DNA from: Humisphaera borealis
GTDB taxonomy: Bacteria > Planctomycetota > Phycisphaerae > Tepidisphaerales > Tepidisphaeraceae
NCBI RefSeq assembly: GCF_015169395.1
Contig: NZ_CP063458.1
Span: 186,001-250,000, forward strand
Length of the DNA stretch: 64,000 nucleotides
Direction: 5' to 3'
Made by a program: the position numbers and the translations under genes
In this document: positions 38,703-48,385 of the stretch, piece by piece
How positions within the stretch are numbered: position 1 is the stretch's first letter
Layout: the number at the start of each line of letters is the position of its first letter
Notes under the pieces: generated by a model
What the model saw: only the letters and a program-made list of their open reading frames with translations
The model's database searches: none
What the model was told of the DNA's origin: nothing

Positions 38703-38741
38703 TTTCTCCGTAGTAATGAACGTAGTCATTCAACGGAGAAA
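38703..38741 (+). promoter_or_regulatory. Hairpin that masks the ribosome site of the PfpI/DJ-1 gene
   Basis: TTTCTCCGT (38703-38711) is the exact complement of ACGGAGAAA (38733-38741), which contains the Shine-Dalgarno ACGGAG of the gene starting at 38745. A second stem, AATGA/TCATT (38715-38719 and 38726-38730), closes a six-base loop. If the transcript includes it, ribosome access depends on melting this hairpin. Confidence 0.72.
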
Positions 38742-38744
38742 TAC

Positions 38745-39383
38745 ATGGCAAGCGAACTGAATGGGAAAAGAGTGGCGATCCTGGTCGCCGACGGTTTCGA
38801 ACAGGTCGAGATGACCGAACCCCGCAAAGCGCTGAAGGACGCCGGTGCCCGGACCGATCTGGTCTCCCCGGTGACGAAGTCGGTACAGGGCGTGCATCAC
38901 GACAAGCCCGGCGAGCAGTTCACGGTTGACGTCGCGCTGAGCAAAGCCAACCCGGACGACTACGACGCGCTACTGCTGCCGGGAGGGGTCTTCAATCCGG
39001 ATACGCTTCGTGCCGACGACAGCGCTGTGGAGTTCGTGAAGTCGTTCGTCGACGCCGGCAAGCCGGTTGCGGCAATCTGCCACGGCCCGTGGACGCTGAT
39101 CGAGACGGGTGCCGTCAAAGGCCGCAGGATGACCAGTTGGCCCAGCCTTAAGACCGACCTGCGCAACGCAGGAGCGGAATGGGTTGACCAGGAGGTGGTT
39201 ACCGATCGCGGATTGGTCACCAGCCGTAACCCGGACGATATCCCGGCGTTTAACCGGAAGATGATTGAAGAGTTCGCCGAAGGGCGACACGGCCACGGCT
39301 TGCAAGCCGGCGCTCGCGGCAACGCGATGAGCGCGAAAACCGCCGACTCGAAGGAACCTTTCGTAGCCGGTTCGTCGCTGTAA
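38745..39383 (+). CDS. PfpI/DJ-1 family protein (protein deglycase/stress protease type)
   Basis: 212 residues of the class I amidotransferase-like superfamily: RVAILVADGFEQVEMTEP with the conserved Glu, DDYDALLLPGGVFNPD, and the nucleophile elbow AICHGPWTLIE (Cys-His). The family includes YhbO/PfpI, protective in heat, acid and oxidative stress, reported as protease or deglycase. The C-terminal ~25 residues are an extension past the domain (HGHGLQAGARGNAMSAKTAD). Translation may be controlled by the hairpin just upstream. Confidence 0.93.
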   Translation: MASELNGKRVAILVADGFEQVEMTEPRKALKDAGARTDLVSPVTKSVQGVHHDKPGEQFTVDVALSKANPDDYDALLLPGGVFNPDTLRADDSAVEFVKSFVDAGKPVAAICHGPWTLIETGAVKGRRMTSWPSLKTDLRNAGAEWVDQEVVTDRGLVTSRNPDDIPAFNRKMIEEFAEGRHGHGLQAGARGNAMSAKTADSKEPFVAGSSL

Positions 39384-39586
39384 GCGGGATTTCTCACTGG
39401 GCGTGCGAGTCCGGTAGGTCTCACGTCGGGACGGCGTGATTGCAGTAATGATGTTTTGATGCCGCGCAATCGGCGACGCAGACCGCACCACCATGTCGGC
39501 CTGCGTTGCCGATCCTTCGTTGATCAACGGCGGGGCACCTTCGTATCTACCACTGGAGCGGGGTGCTGGTCGCGAGGAGACGCTAC

Positions 39587-40726
39587 ATGATCCATCGAGT
39601 CGTCCGTGGTGCGATGTGCTGCCTGCTCACCCTCCTGGTGAGCGGACCAGTTTTCTCGGAAGCGGCATCGCGATCGCTCAGGCCGATGGACGAATCACTG
39701 GTCCGGCATTTTGCAGTGCCGCCGGCCTTCGTGGGTAAGCTGGGCACCTATCGGTCGCCGCTCTTGTTCGACGATGGCACGTCGGTCAAGACGCCGCAAG
39801 ACTGGCAGCGACGCCGGCAGGAGATCCTTGGGTACTGGCACAAGACCATGGGCGCCTGGCCCGCGGTGATCGACAAGCCAAGGATCGAGTATCTGGAAAA
39901 GTCGCAGCGAGAGGGCTTTACCCAGCACAAGGTGAAAGTGGAGACCGCCGTCGGCCAAATGACCGGCGGCTATCTGCTGGTGCCGCCTGGCGAAGGACCC
40001 TTCCCGGCGGTGTTTGTTCCGTTCTACGATGCCGAGACCAGCGCGGGTATCAACCCCAAGGCCAAGACGTTTCGCGACTTTGCCTACCAACTGACCAGGC
40101 GTGGGTTTGTCACGCTGTCGATCGGTTCGCCCGGCGGTGACGCACGCAAGCCCGATACGGCCGGGAACGTTCTTCAGCCGCTGAGCTATCTCGGCTACAT
40201 CGCCGCCAACGGATACCAAGCGCTCGCATCGCTGCCGTACGTGGATGGCCGGCGGATCGGCATCGTCGGCCACAGCTACGGCGGGAAGTGGGCGATGTTC
40301 GGAAGCTGTCTTTACGAGAAGTACGCCGCCGGGGTTTGGAGCGATGGCGGCATTGTCTGGGATGAGCCACGATCGAATGTGAATTATTGGGAGCCGTGGT
40401 ACCTGGGACTGGAGGCCGGCAAGACGCGCAAGCCCGGCCTGCTCAACCCCGAGAACCCGCGGATGGGCGCGTACAAGACACTGGTCGAAACGGGCCACGA
40501 TCTGCACGAGTTGCACGCCCTGATGGCGCCCCGGCCATTCCTGGTGTCAGGCGGATCGGAGGATCAGCCGTCGCGGTGGGTGCCGCTGAATCACGCCGTC
40601 GCGGTGAACAAGTTGCTGGGCCACGAAAACCGCGTGGCGATGACGAACCGGCCGAAGCACGATCCGACGGAGGAATCCAATGGGGTGATTTACGCCTTTT
40701 TCGAGTACTTTCTGGGTCGAGAGTGA
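39587..40726 (+). CDS. Secreted alpha/beta hydrolase, acetyl-xylan-esterase-like
   Basis: 379 residues from the ATG at 39587, chosen because GAGGAGA lies six bases upstream and a signal peptide follows (MIHRVVRGAMCCLLTLLVSG). The hydrolase fold shows the nucleophile elbow GHSYGG (Ser), then APRPFLVSGGSEDQPSRWVP near the acid and a His-containing MTNRPKHDPTEESNG end. The middle has VPPGEGPFPAVFVPFYDAET. Similar to exported esterases found near sugar-degrading genes in planctomycetes; substrate unknown. Confidence 0.87.
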   Translation: MIHRVVRGAMCCLLTLLVSGPVFSEAASRSLRPMDESLVRHFAVPPAFVGKLGTYRSPLLFDDGTSVKTPQDWQRRRQEILGYWHKTMGAWPAVIDKPRIEYLEKSQREGFTQHKVKVETAVGQMTGGYLLVPPGEGPFPAVFVPFYDAETSAGINPKAKTFRDFAYQLTRRGFVTLSIGSPGGDARKPDTAGNVLQPLSYLGYIAANGYQALASLPYVDGRRIGIVGHSYGGKWAMFGSCLYEKYAAGVWSDGGIVWDEPRSNVNYWEPWYLGLEAGKTRKPGLLNPENPRMGAYKTLVETGHDLHELHALMAPRPFLVSGGSEDQPSRWVPLNHAVAVNKLLGHENRVAMTNRPKHDPTEESNGVIYAFFEYFLGRE

Positions 40727-40771
40727 CAAAACCCCGAACGCCTGCGGTTCGCCGTCCACACCCGACTCCTT

Positions 40772-41509
40772 ATGCCCCGCCCAGCGCCCCTAAAAGTGAC
40801 GAACCGCCGTGGGCGGGTTGAAGCGATCCTGCCGATTCTAAAATCGCTGTATCCCGATGCGACCTGCCGTCTTGACCACAGTTCTCCGCTGGAGCTGCTG
40901 GTTGCGACGATTCTGTCGGCGCAGTGCACCGACGACCGGGTGAACATCGTGACCAGGACGCTGTTCAAGAAGTACAGGACTGCCGCCGACTACGCCAGGG
41001 TTTCGCAGGAAGAGCTGGAGAAGGACATCCAGACGACCGGCTTCTTCCGCAACAAGGCCAGGAGCATCCGGGGAATGGCGGCGGCCCTGATCAGCGATCA
41101 CGGCGGCAAAGTGCCAGACACCATGGAACAGCTCACGCCCCTCCCCGGTGTCGGTCGCAAGACCGCGAACGTGGTCCTGGGCAACGCCTTCGGCAAGAAC
41201 GTCGGCGTGACGGTCGATACGCACGTCACCCGTTTGTCCAACCGCCTGGGTTTGACCGACCACGAGGAAGACGCGGTCAAGATCGAGCAGGATCTCATCA
41301 AGATCGTCCCGCAGGAAGACTGGGCGCTCTGGTCGCACCTGCTCATCTTCCATGGCCGTAAGGTGTGCATGGCCCGTAATCCGCTGTGCTCGCAGTGCCC
41401 CTTGCTCTCACATTGTCCTTCGGGGCCGAAGATCATCAAAGACAAGGCCCGGACCGAGGCGGCGCGCTCTGTGGCAAAGCGGAAAAAGCCGGGAAGTCGC
41501 GCAGACTAG
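40772..41509 (+). CDS. nth: Endonuclease III
   Basis: Bifunctional DNA glycosylase/AP lyase for oxidised pyrimidines. 245 residues. Helix-hairpin-helix LPGVGRKTANVVLGNAFG with the catalytic Lys (GRKTA) and Asp (VDTHVTRLSNRLG). The iron-sulfur cluster cysteines are in the correct spacing C-x6-C-x2-C-x5-C (VCMARNPLCSQCPLLSHC). A basic C-terminal tail (KRKKPGSRAD) is extra. It sits 45 bp after the esterase gene. Confidence 0.97.
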   Translation: MPRPAPLKVTNRRGRVEAILPILKSLYPDATCRLDHSSPLELLVATILSAQCTDDRVNIVTRTLFKKYRTAADYARVSQEELEKDIQTTGFFRNKARSIRGMAAALISDHGGKVPDTMEQLTPLPGVGRKTANVVLGNAFGKNVGVTVDTHVTRLSNRLGLTDHEEDAVKIEQDLIKIVPQEDWALWSHLLIFHGRKVCMARNPLCSQCPLLSHCPSGPKIIKDKARTEAARSVAKRKKPGSRAD

Positions 41510-41591
41510 CCGCTGCGATGGGCGTGCTCGTCGTCTGCAAGGCGTCGCTCTCCGCATGGACACGGTCCGTCCGCCATCGCACCATACGCAA

Positions 41592-42719
41592 ATGCCCCAA
41601 CGGATACTCGTACTCTCCGCGTCGGTCGGCGCAGGCCACATGCGCGCAGCCCAGGCGGTCGAACTGGCGATTCGGAAGCTCGCCCCGCACGTTTATGTGC
41701 GCAACGTCGACATCCTCACGCTGACCAATGCCGCATTCCGAAGAGTGTACGGAAAGGCGTACCTCGACCTGGTCAACCTTGCGCCGCATGTACTGGGATT
41801 CTTTTACGACCACCTCGACAAGCCACGACGCAAGGACAGCAGCCGGGATCGATTCCGGCTGGCGGTGGAAAAGCTGAACCTCCGCAAGTTCGAATCGCTG
41901 CTGAAAGATGAACCCTGGGATCTGGTCGTCAACACGCACTTTCTGCCGGCCGAGATCATTGCAAGTCTGCGGAGCAAAAAGGAACTCGCGCTTCCTCAGA
42001 TGACGGTGACGACGGATTTCGAAACGCACCGGCTGTGGGTCAATCAGCCGTGCGATCTATACACGACGGCAACCGAAGAAGGCGCGCAGTACCTCAGGCA
42101 CTGGGGAGTCCCGCAGGATGATCTGCGCGTTACCGGCATACCCATCCACCCCGTGTTTGCAGACACCAAGTCGCGTGAACGGTGCCTGAAAAGCCAGGGC
42201 CTCGTCGGCGATCGTCCGGTCGTGCTGCAACTGGCCGGCGGGTTCGGTGTCGGACCGATCGCGAAGATCTACCAGGCGGTGCTTTCCATGCCGTCGCCGG
42301 TCGAACTGGTTGTTGTCTGCGGGAAGAACGCCGGTGCCAAAGAGGAGCTGGCCGCGATCGGCGTTCCGAAGCAGCATCGCGTGAAGCTCCTCGGTTTCAC
42401 CGATCAGATGGACGAGTTGATGGCGGTTGCCGATGTCGTGCTGAGCAAACCGGGCGGGCTGACGACGAGCGAAGTACTCGCCCGCGGCGCCGCGATGGCG
42501 ATCATCAACCCGATCCCGGGGCAGGAAAGCCGTAACAGCGACTACCTGCTCGAGAACGGCGCTGCGATCAAGATCAATAACATTGGTACGCTCGCGTACA
42601 AGCTGCAGTCGCTGCTGGCCGACCGGAAGCGGCTGGCTTCGATCAGGGCCAACGCGCTGCGCATCAGCCGGCCGCGGGCGGCGTTTGACGTGGCCGAGAT
42701 CGCGCTGGGTTGGAAGTAA
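41592..42719 (+). CDS. MGDG-synthase-like lipid glycosyltransferase
   Basis: 375 residues beginning MPQRILVLSASVGAGHMRAA, the MGDG-synthase N-terminal motif of diacylglycerol glycosyltransferases (GT28). The nucleotide-sugar half contains VVLQLAGGFGVGPI, LVVVCGKNAGAKEEL and the donor-binding PGGLTTSEVLARGAAMAI plus PGQESRNSDYL. It probably transfers a sugar to diacylglycerol or a related lipid in the membrane. Start chosen at the motif; longer frames lack a ribosome site. It converges on the kelch gene with 21 bp between. Confidence 0.9.
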   Translation: MPQRILVLSASVGAGHMRAAQAVELAIRKLAPHVYVRNVDILTLTNAAFRRVYGKAYLDLVNLAPHVLGFFYDHLDKPRRKDSSRDRFRLAVEKLNLRKFESLLKDEPWDLVVNTHFLPAEIIASLRSKKELALPQMTVTTDFETHRLWVNQPCDLYTTATEEGAQYLRHWGVPQDDLRVTGIPIHPVFADTKSRERCLKSQGLVGDRPVVLQLAGGFGVGPIAKIYQAVLSMPSPVELVVVCGKNAGAKEELAAIGVPKQHRVKLLGFTDQMDELMAVADVVLSKPGGLTTSEVLARGAAMAIINPIPGQESRNSDYLLENGAAIKINNIGTLAYKLQSLLADRKRLASIRANALRISRPRAAFDVAEIALGWK

Positions 42720-42740
42720 TGACAGTGCGATCGACGTGCT

Positions 42741-45700
42741 TCAGGCGAACACCGGCGAGCCGATCCAGGTGGTTTTGCTGGCCCCGGGGTTGTTGCCGGT
42801 CGAGGAGATGAAGCGACCGTCTGGCAGAAGGCCGGCGACCGCAGTGCTGCGGTTCTCCGGAAGCTGCCCGATGATCGTCCATGTATCGTAAGCCGGATCG
42901 TACGCCAGCAGATCGCGCTGCGGATTGTCGTAGCCGTTCTCGCCGCCGACGATGACCATGCGTCCGCGATAGGCGAACACCGCGTTGGTGGTGTGCGTTC
43001 GCGCCGAGGGGAGGCTCGCCACCTGCTTCCAGACATTGGTCAGCGGGTCGTATTGGTGAACCAGCGACAGCGGCGCGTTGGTCGACTGTTGTCCGGTCTG
43101 CCCGCCAATCGCGTACAACTTGCCGCCAATCGCGTAGACGGCCAGATGGTTGCGCGGCGTCGGCAGCGACGCGACCTTCTTCCAGCCCTGGCTTTGTTGA
43201 GAGAGGTTGAGCTTGTAGGTATCGCCCACGCTCGCGGTGCGGGCGGCATTGGTGCCGGCGACGAAGTAGATCGTGTTGCCGATCACGGTTGCTCCGCCGG
43301 CCCCCTGCGCGACCGGCAGGTTCGGCCCGCGTGACCAGGCGTTGGTCGTCGTGTTGTAGATGTTCACGCGATTGTGTCCGCCGCCGACCGGCTGGTTGCC
43401 GGTGTACCCGCCGACGAACCAGATGGCATCGCCGACCACCACGCTGCTGGTGTGGGTCAGTGCTTCGGGAACGTCGGCGATGCGCGTCCAGGTGTTGGTC
43501 GCGGGGTTAAAGACGTCGGCCCGTTTCATCGCGACGAAGTTTGCCGTACCCGGTACGACCGACCCGTCGAGCCCGCCGAACACGTAGAGCTTGCCGTTGA
43601 CCAGTGTTCCGAGCGATTCGGCGCGGTTCACCGGGCCATTGGTGACGGTCGTCCAGTTAAAGCCGACCGGAAGTGCCGTCGGCGTCTGAGCGCTGCCGTT
43701 GAGGTCGATGACCGTAAAGCGAATCACCGTCGCTTCGCCGGCGGTTCCGGTGCCATCGGCTCCGGTATAGGGGACCACACGCAACTCGTGAGCGCCGGCC
43801 GTAGGCGTCCAATCGGAAAACTTGCGGTAACCCGGGTCTTCGCCGAGCGAGTAGGGCGTATCCGTCTGCGTCGTGACGTTCTTCCCGTCGATGTAGAAAA
43901 CCAGGCTCCCCACCGGCGATGCCGGAACCGCTTCAATATTGAGGCGCGAACCCACCTGTCGCATGTCGATCGTCATGTTGTTGGTCAACGCGCCCAGCGA
44001 CTGGTCGGTCGTCGAGTTGATCAGCGACAATCCGATCGCGTTCAACGCCGGCGGCGACGGAGGACCCGACGGCGGCGACGGCGGCGGCGACACCGCCAGC
44101 ACCTCGATGGACGTCATCCGCGTTTCACCCGTCGGCGACTGGCCGAATTCGAGCGTCAGGCGGCCGTCATTGACGGTGACGACCTTGGGATTCTTCAGGA
44201 ACTGGTTGGCACCCAGGGTGACATACTGGTAGTGCCAGTTGCCTTCAATCCAGACGTTGTCCCGCGACGCCGCCGACGAGTCGCCGACGCCGACCGCGAC
44301 GGTGTACTGACCGTTGGGGACGGCCAACTCCCACTTCGACGCCGCCTTCACTGCTACCTGCGTATCAAGGACCTGATCGGCATTCACATTGCGGTCGAAG
44401 ACGGCATCCGTGTGGCTGGTTGACCAGCCATACGACAAAGTACCCCGGCTGCCGTAAACCTCACCGGAATCGATCACGTAGCCCGCGGCCGTCGGGGCCG
44501 TGGCGGGCTGAAAGTTCACCTTGATCGGTACCGCGCCGGACGGCGGCGAAACCGGTGGCGGCGACACGGGCGGCGGGGATGCCGGCGGCGGCGACACCGG
44601 GGGGGGAGATACGGGAGGCGGTGAAACCGGCGGCGGTGAGACTGGTGGGGGCGAAACGGGCGGCGACGTCGTCGCTGATGTTACTTCAATGTAATTGATC
44701 CGGGTCGCACCGGTCGCCGCTCCGCCGATCGCCAGCGACAAACGCCCGTCGGTGACCGTGACGTTGACCGGCACGGCGGCGAACTGGTTGGCCGCGAGGT
44801 TGACGTAATTGTAATGCCAGACGTTCTCGACCCAGAGGTTCTGTCGGGTTGCGGCGGCGGCATCGCCGACGCTGACCTTGACGGTGTATTGGCCGTTGGG
44901 AACGGCCAGCTCCCAACGCGCGCCGGCCTTCACGGCGACGTAGGTATCGACGAGCTGATCGGCAGCGACATCCCGGTCGATCGCCGAGTCGGTGTGTGAA
45001 GTCGTCCAGCCATAGGTCAGGCCGTTGCGATCGCCGTACAAGCCGCCGGAATCCACCTGGTAGCCGCTGACCGTCGAAGCGGTCGAAGGCTGGAAGTTGA
45101 TGTTGATTCCGGAAGTCACCGGCGGGGGAGATACCGGTGGTGAGACTGGTGGTGGCGGCGGCGGGGAGACCGGCGGCGGAGATACAGGCGGCGGCGAAAC
45201 GGGCGGCGGCGAAACGGGGGGTGGCGAAACGGGGGGTGGCGAAACCGGCGGCGATGTCGTCGCCGATGTTACTTCAATGTAATTGATCCGGGTCGCACCG
45301 GTCGCCGCTCCGCCGATCGCCAGCGACAAACGCCCGTCGGTGACCGTGACGTTGACCGGCACGGCGGCGAACTGGTTGGCCGCGAGGTTGACGTAATTGT
45401 AATGCCAGACGTTCTCGACCCAGAGATTCTGTCGGGTTGCGGCGGCGGCATCGCCGACGCTGACCTTGACGGTGTACTGGCCGTTGGGGACGGCCAACTC
45501 CCAGCGTGCGCCGGCCTTCACGGCGACGTAGGTATCGACGAGCTGATCGGCAGCGACATCCCGGTCGATCGCCGAGTCGGTGTGTGAAGTCGTCCAGCCA
45601 TAGGTCAGGCCGTTGCGATCGCCGTACAAGCCGCCGGAATCCACCTGGTAGCCACTGACCGTCGAAGCGGTCGAAGGCTGGAAGTTGATGTTGATTCCGG

Positions 45701-46862
45701 AAGTCACCGGCGGGGGCGACACAGGTGGCGACACCGGCGGGGGAGAGACTGGTGGTGGTGGCGGGGAGACCGGCGGTGGCGATTCCGGTGGCGGCGGAGA
45801 TACGGGCGGCGGTGACACCGGTCCGCTGTCAACCACCGTGAAAATCACCGTATACGCCGCGCCCGCCACGTCCGTCCCGCCCGGGCCAGAGAAAGGCGTC
45901 ACGACCAGCGTGTGGGCGCCGATCGTCGGTGTCCATGCCAGGTAGTCCCCGGCGAGGTCCCCGGCAATGGCAAATGGCGCGGCGCTGTCGATCGTTGGCG
46001 TGCCGCCGTCGAGGACGAACTGCACGCTGCCGATCGCCCCGACCGCATTGGCCCGCAACGTCAACTGGTTTCCGATGGACGCCAGGTCGAGCGTCGCGCC
46101 GTCCGACAGGAGGGCGATGTCCTGGTCCGTTTGCGCGTTCACGAGGGTCAGGCTTCCCAGCACAGGACCTTCGACGGCCCGGCCGTTCCCTGACGTTGCC
46201 GCCGGCGGGACTGCCGGGCTGCTCAACTCCTGTGAACCCGATACCGCGACGTCGATGAAGTTAATCTTCCCGGGCTTGGCACCGGCGAGCGATTCGACGG
46301 TTAACCGACCGTCCGTCACGGCAACGGTCAGGGTCGTCTCGAGCCAGCGCTGCTGTTTCGAAACGCTGCCGTTGATCGCCGTAATGCCTTCGACCGAGAA
46401 CGCAAAGCTGCCCTTGGTGCTGCGGGCGTCTCCGGATGCGATGCGAACCGTGTAGATGCCGTTCGGGGCGTCAAGCTCCCAGGTCGCGCCGGAAGCGGGG
46501 GTGACCAGAAACGAATCGTAGCGGTCGTCCTGAGAGCGCAACGACCTTCGCACCTTGCCCGATTCCGGCTCGTTTTCCGTCCAGCCATACGACAGACCTG
46601 CCGTACGCGGCCCGAAGCTCAGGCCGGAATCCTTGGCGTAGCCGGGGACGGCACGGGTTCGCTCGGGGCCGAAGTTAACGCGAGCAAGATAGTTGGGGGC
46701 GTCCACACCCATGAGGCGGGCGGTCGGATCGAAAACATCGCCCACCCCGTAATGGAGGGAACAGAAGAGCACACGGTCTTCCATCCGCTCAACAGATGGG
46801 GCCGCGTTGGCCACGGCAGCCCGGAGGACTGCGTGTTTAGAATGCTCCCCAACAACCTGCAT
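42741..46862 (-). CDS. Giant exported kelch/malectin-like modular protein
   Basis: 1373 residues from the ATG at 46860-46862, which follows GGAAGGGAAG. The N-terminus (about 15-40) contains an LEPR-XLL-like ERMEDRVLFCS motif of planctomycete exoproteins. Then come a malectin-like domain (YAKDSGLSFG..SYGW), an Ig-like domain, three further malectin-like domains separated by long (SPPPV)n linkers, a second Ig-like domain, and six or so C-terminal kelch repeats (YVFGGLDGS, WFVGGYTG, YAIGGQTG, VIVGGENG). Malectin-like copies 2 and 3 are a 588 bp tandem duplication. Probably binds cell-surface glycans. Confidence 0.88.
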   Translation of the reverse strand: MQVVGEHSKHAVLRAAVANAAPSVERMEDRVLFCSLHYGVGDVFDPTARLMGVDAPNYLARVNFGPERTRAVPGYAKDSGLSFGPRTAGLSYGWTENEPESGKVRRSLRSQDDRYDSFLVTPASGATWELDAPNGIYTVRIASGDARSTKGSFAFSVEGITAINGSVSKQQRWLETTLTVAVTDGRLTVESLAGAKPGKINFIDVAVSGSQELSSPAVPPAATSGNGRAVEGPVLGSLTLVNAQTDQDIALLSDGATLDLASIGNQLTLRANAVGAIGSVQFVLDGGTPTIDSAAPFAIAGDLAGDYLAWTPTIGAHTLVVTPFSGPGGTDVAGAAYTVIFTVVDSGPVSPPPVSPPPPESPPPVSPPPPPVSPPPVSPPVSPPPVTSGININFQPSTASTVSGYQVDSGGLYGDRNGLTYGWTTSHTDSAIDRDVAADQLVDTYVAVKAGARWELAVPNGQYTVKVSVGDAAAATRQNLWVENVWHYNYVNLAANQFAAVPVNVTVTDGRLSLAIGGAATGATRINYIEVTSATTSPPVSPPPVSPPPVSPPPVSPPPVSPPPVSPPPPPPVSPPVSPPPVTSGININFQPSTASTVSGYQVDSGGLYGDRNGLTYGWTTSHTDSAIDRDVAADQLVDTYVAVKAGARWELAVPNGQYTVKVSVGDAAAATRQNLWVENVWHYNYVNLAANQFAAVPVNVTVTDGRLSLAIGGAATGATRINYIEVTSATTSPPVSPPPVSPPPVSPPPVSPPPVSPPPASPPPVSPPPVSPPSGAVPIKVNFQPATAPTAAGYVIDSGEVYGSRGTLSYGWSTSHTDAVFDRNVNADQVLDTQVAVKAASKWELAVPNGQYTVAVGVGDSSAASRDNVWIEGNWHYQYVTLGANQFLKNPKVVTVNDGRLTLEFGQSPTGETRMTSIEVLAVSPPPSPPSGPPSPPALNAIGLSLINSTTDQSLGALTNNMTIDMRQVGSRLNIEAVPASPVGSLVFYIDGKNVTTQTDTPYSLGEDPGYRKFSDWTPTAGAHELRVVPYTGADGTGTAGEATVIRFTVIDLNGSAQTPTALPVGFNWTTVTNGPVNRAESLGTLVNGKLYVFGGLDGSVVPGTANFVAMKRADVFNPATNTWTRIADVPEALTHTSSVVVGDAIWFVGGYTGNQPVGGGHNRVNIYNTTTNAWSRGPNLPVAQGAGGATVIGNTIYFVAGTNAARTASVGDTYKLNLSQQSQGWKKVASLPTPRNHLAVYAIGGKLYAIGGQTGQQSTNAPLSLVHQYDPLTNVWKQVASLPSARTHTTNAVFAYRGRMVIVGGENGYDNPQRDLLAYDPAYDTWTIIGQLPENRSTAVAGLLPDGRFISSTGNNPGASKTTWIGSPVFA
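44681..45856 (-). repeat. 588 bp tandem duplication within the kelch gene
   Basis: Two units offset by exactly 588 bases (196 codons): the domain parts 44681-45120 and 45269-45708 are almost identical, with only scattered third-position differences. The proline linkers that follow differ in their SPPPV count. A third, much more diverged copy of the same domain lies at about 44091-44520. Confidence 0.9.
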
Positions 46863-47304
46863 CTTCCCTTCCAATCTTTCACTGTCGATTGACCAGACTC
46901 GGCACCAGCGGTCGAAGCCGCCGGGTACATCGCCTTCAAGGCTACCGTGGTCAACTGCAATCCCCGCGATCAACTCGTGGTCTCGGGCTTTCCCCGATAT
47001 AGCACTCGAAGACTAACCGCTAGTGTTACGACGAAACAACGTAGAAAACAGTTCCCCGTGAAAAAGTCTAGTCCAGCAAATCCTTCACCCGGTTGGCGTG
47101 TACAGGGTACGCCGGATGTGCTGTGGCCAGTGTTAAGACAGGTAAGCCGTAGGGCATACGAGGGTTCCGCTTGAATGCCGTCCACCCCGCCCCGGCCGGT
47201 TCAGCTGCCGACCCTTACAACCCTCGGCGAACGTGGTATCCTGCCGCTTCTGGCCGGGCCGAAACTGTTTCTCCTGAAATCGAAAGACCTCCTTCAGAGT
47301 TCAA
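46863..47304. other. Divergent region between the kelch gene and the next gene
   Basis: No gene, strong palindrome or terminator is seen in these 442 bp, which are less GC-rich than the surroundings. It must contain the promoters of both flanking genes. The string AGACCTCCTTCAG (47288-47300) is an anti-Shine-Dalgarno-like sequence just before the next ATG, with no proper ribosome site, so that start is not certain. Confidence 0.5.
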
Positions 47305-48303
47305 ATGCCGACTGAAGCGGATCAAACACAGGCACGGTCATTCGTCCGGCGGCTTCTCGTCGGAACGGGCAGGCTACTGCTGCTCGTCATCTTATTGCTC
47401 GTACTGGCGATCGGTTTCGGCCTCAGCCCCGGCGACCAGACCAAGCTCTCGACGTTCGTCGATTCGGTCGAACAGTGGCAGAACAACACCGAGTTCCGGC
47501 AGGTGGCGGCTCAGTACGTCACGCGCGGAAGCGACGCGATGCGAAGCCGGCCGATGGGAATCCGGTCCGCCGACTGGATCATGTGGATCCGCTCGCTGCC
47601 GGTGATGCCGAAAGAGTTCGCTGTTAACGACACCTCCAAGGCCCATTACGAGAACTTCAGCAAGGGGCCGCTGAGCGCTTACCTTCACCTGTGCACGGAA
47701 GTCGACCTCCTCAACGCCGACGGCAAAGGCGGCTACCTCGGCGAGTTCGAAGGACGCTTCGGCCGATCGTCCAGCCCGCCGTCGAGGGAAGACGTCCGCG
47801 ACTGGTTGAAAGGTTTGAAGTGGGATTACCCGGTCGTCTACGACGAGGGCGCAGTTCAGAGCCTGCAATCGGCGATCGCCGATGTTGAACCCTACCGGCC
47901 TCTCACCAAGCGAGCTCGGCATATCGATGACCTCCTGAAGCCTCACATTGCCGTCATTGCGGCCGGGCTTAAACTCCCATCGACCGACGTCGAGCACATG
48001 ACACCGCTCCAGCAGTACGCCGTGCTCGACAGACTCGACAGCCATCTGCGTCAGACCGACCCCGAGCTGTGGCGGACCAAGCAGGTCAGCGACGTCTGCG
48101 GCGGCATCTGGGGTCAGGTCTTCAGCCCTCCCTATCTCACCCTCCTTACGCCGTACCTTCAGGTCGCAACCACCTGCCGCTGGGTGGCGGTTGGGCTGCT
48201 CGGTTTGCTTCTGCTGCTCACGGCTCGACGGCTTCGTCAACTGTCTCAGGGCCCGGTGACACTCGTCTCGTCAGACCGCCCGGTGAGTGCCGAGCCGGCT
48301 TGA
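47305..48303 (+). CDS. Uncharacterised two-helix membrane protein
   Basis: 332 residues. One membrane helix near the N-terminus (GRLLLLVILLLVLAIGFGL) and one near the C-terminus (WVAVGLLGLLLLLTARRL), with about 230 residues between them outside the membrane. The loop contains conserved-looking WIRSLPVMPKEF and WDYPVVYDEGA. Not recognised. It lies 82 bp before isocitrate dehydrogenase and could be in the same transcript. Confidence 0.75.
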   Translation: MPTEADQTQARSFVRRLLVGTGRLLLLVILLLVLAIGFGLSPGDQTKLSTFVDSVEQWQNNTEFRQVAAQYVTRGSDAMRSRPMGIRSADWIMWIRSLPVMPKEFAVNDTSKAHYENFSKGPLSAYLHLCTEVDLLNADGKGGYLGEFEGRFGRSSSPPSREDVRDWLKGLKWDYPVVYDEGAVQSLQSAIADVEPYRPLTKRARHIDDLLKPHIAVIAAGLKLPSTDVEHMTPLQQYAVLDRLDSHLRQTDPELWRTKQVSDVCGGIWGQVFSPPYLTLLTPYLQVATTCRWVAVGLLGLLLLLTARRLRQLSQGPVTLVSSDRPVSAEPA

Positions 48304-48385
48304 GCCGAATCGTTCGTGAAACCGCAGTTCACTTCTGCCCGCTTGTAGTAACCCGCCTGCGCTGTGCTTATAGTCGCGGTTCGTT

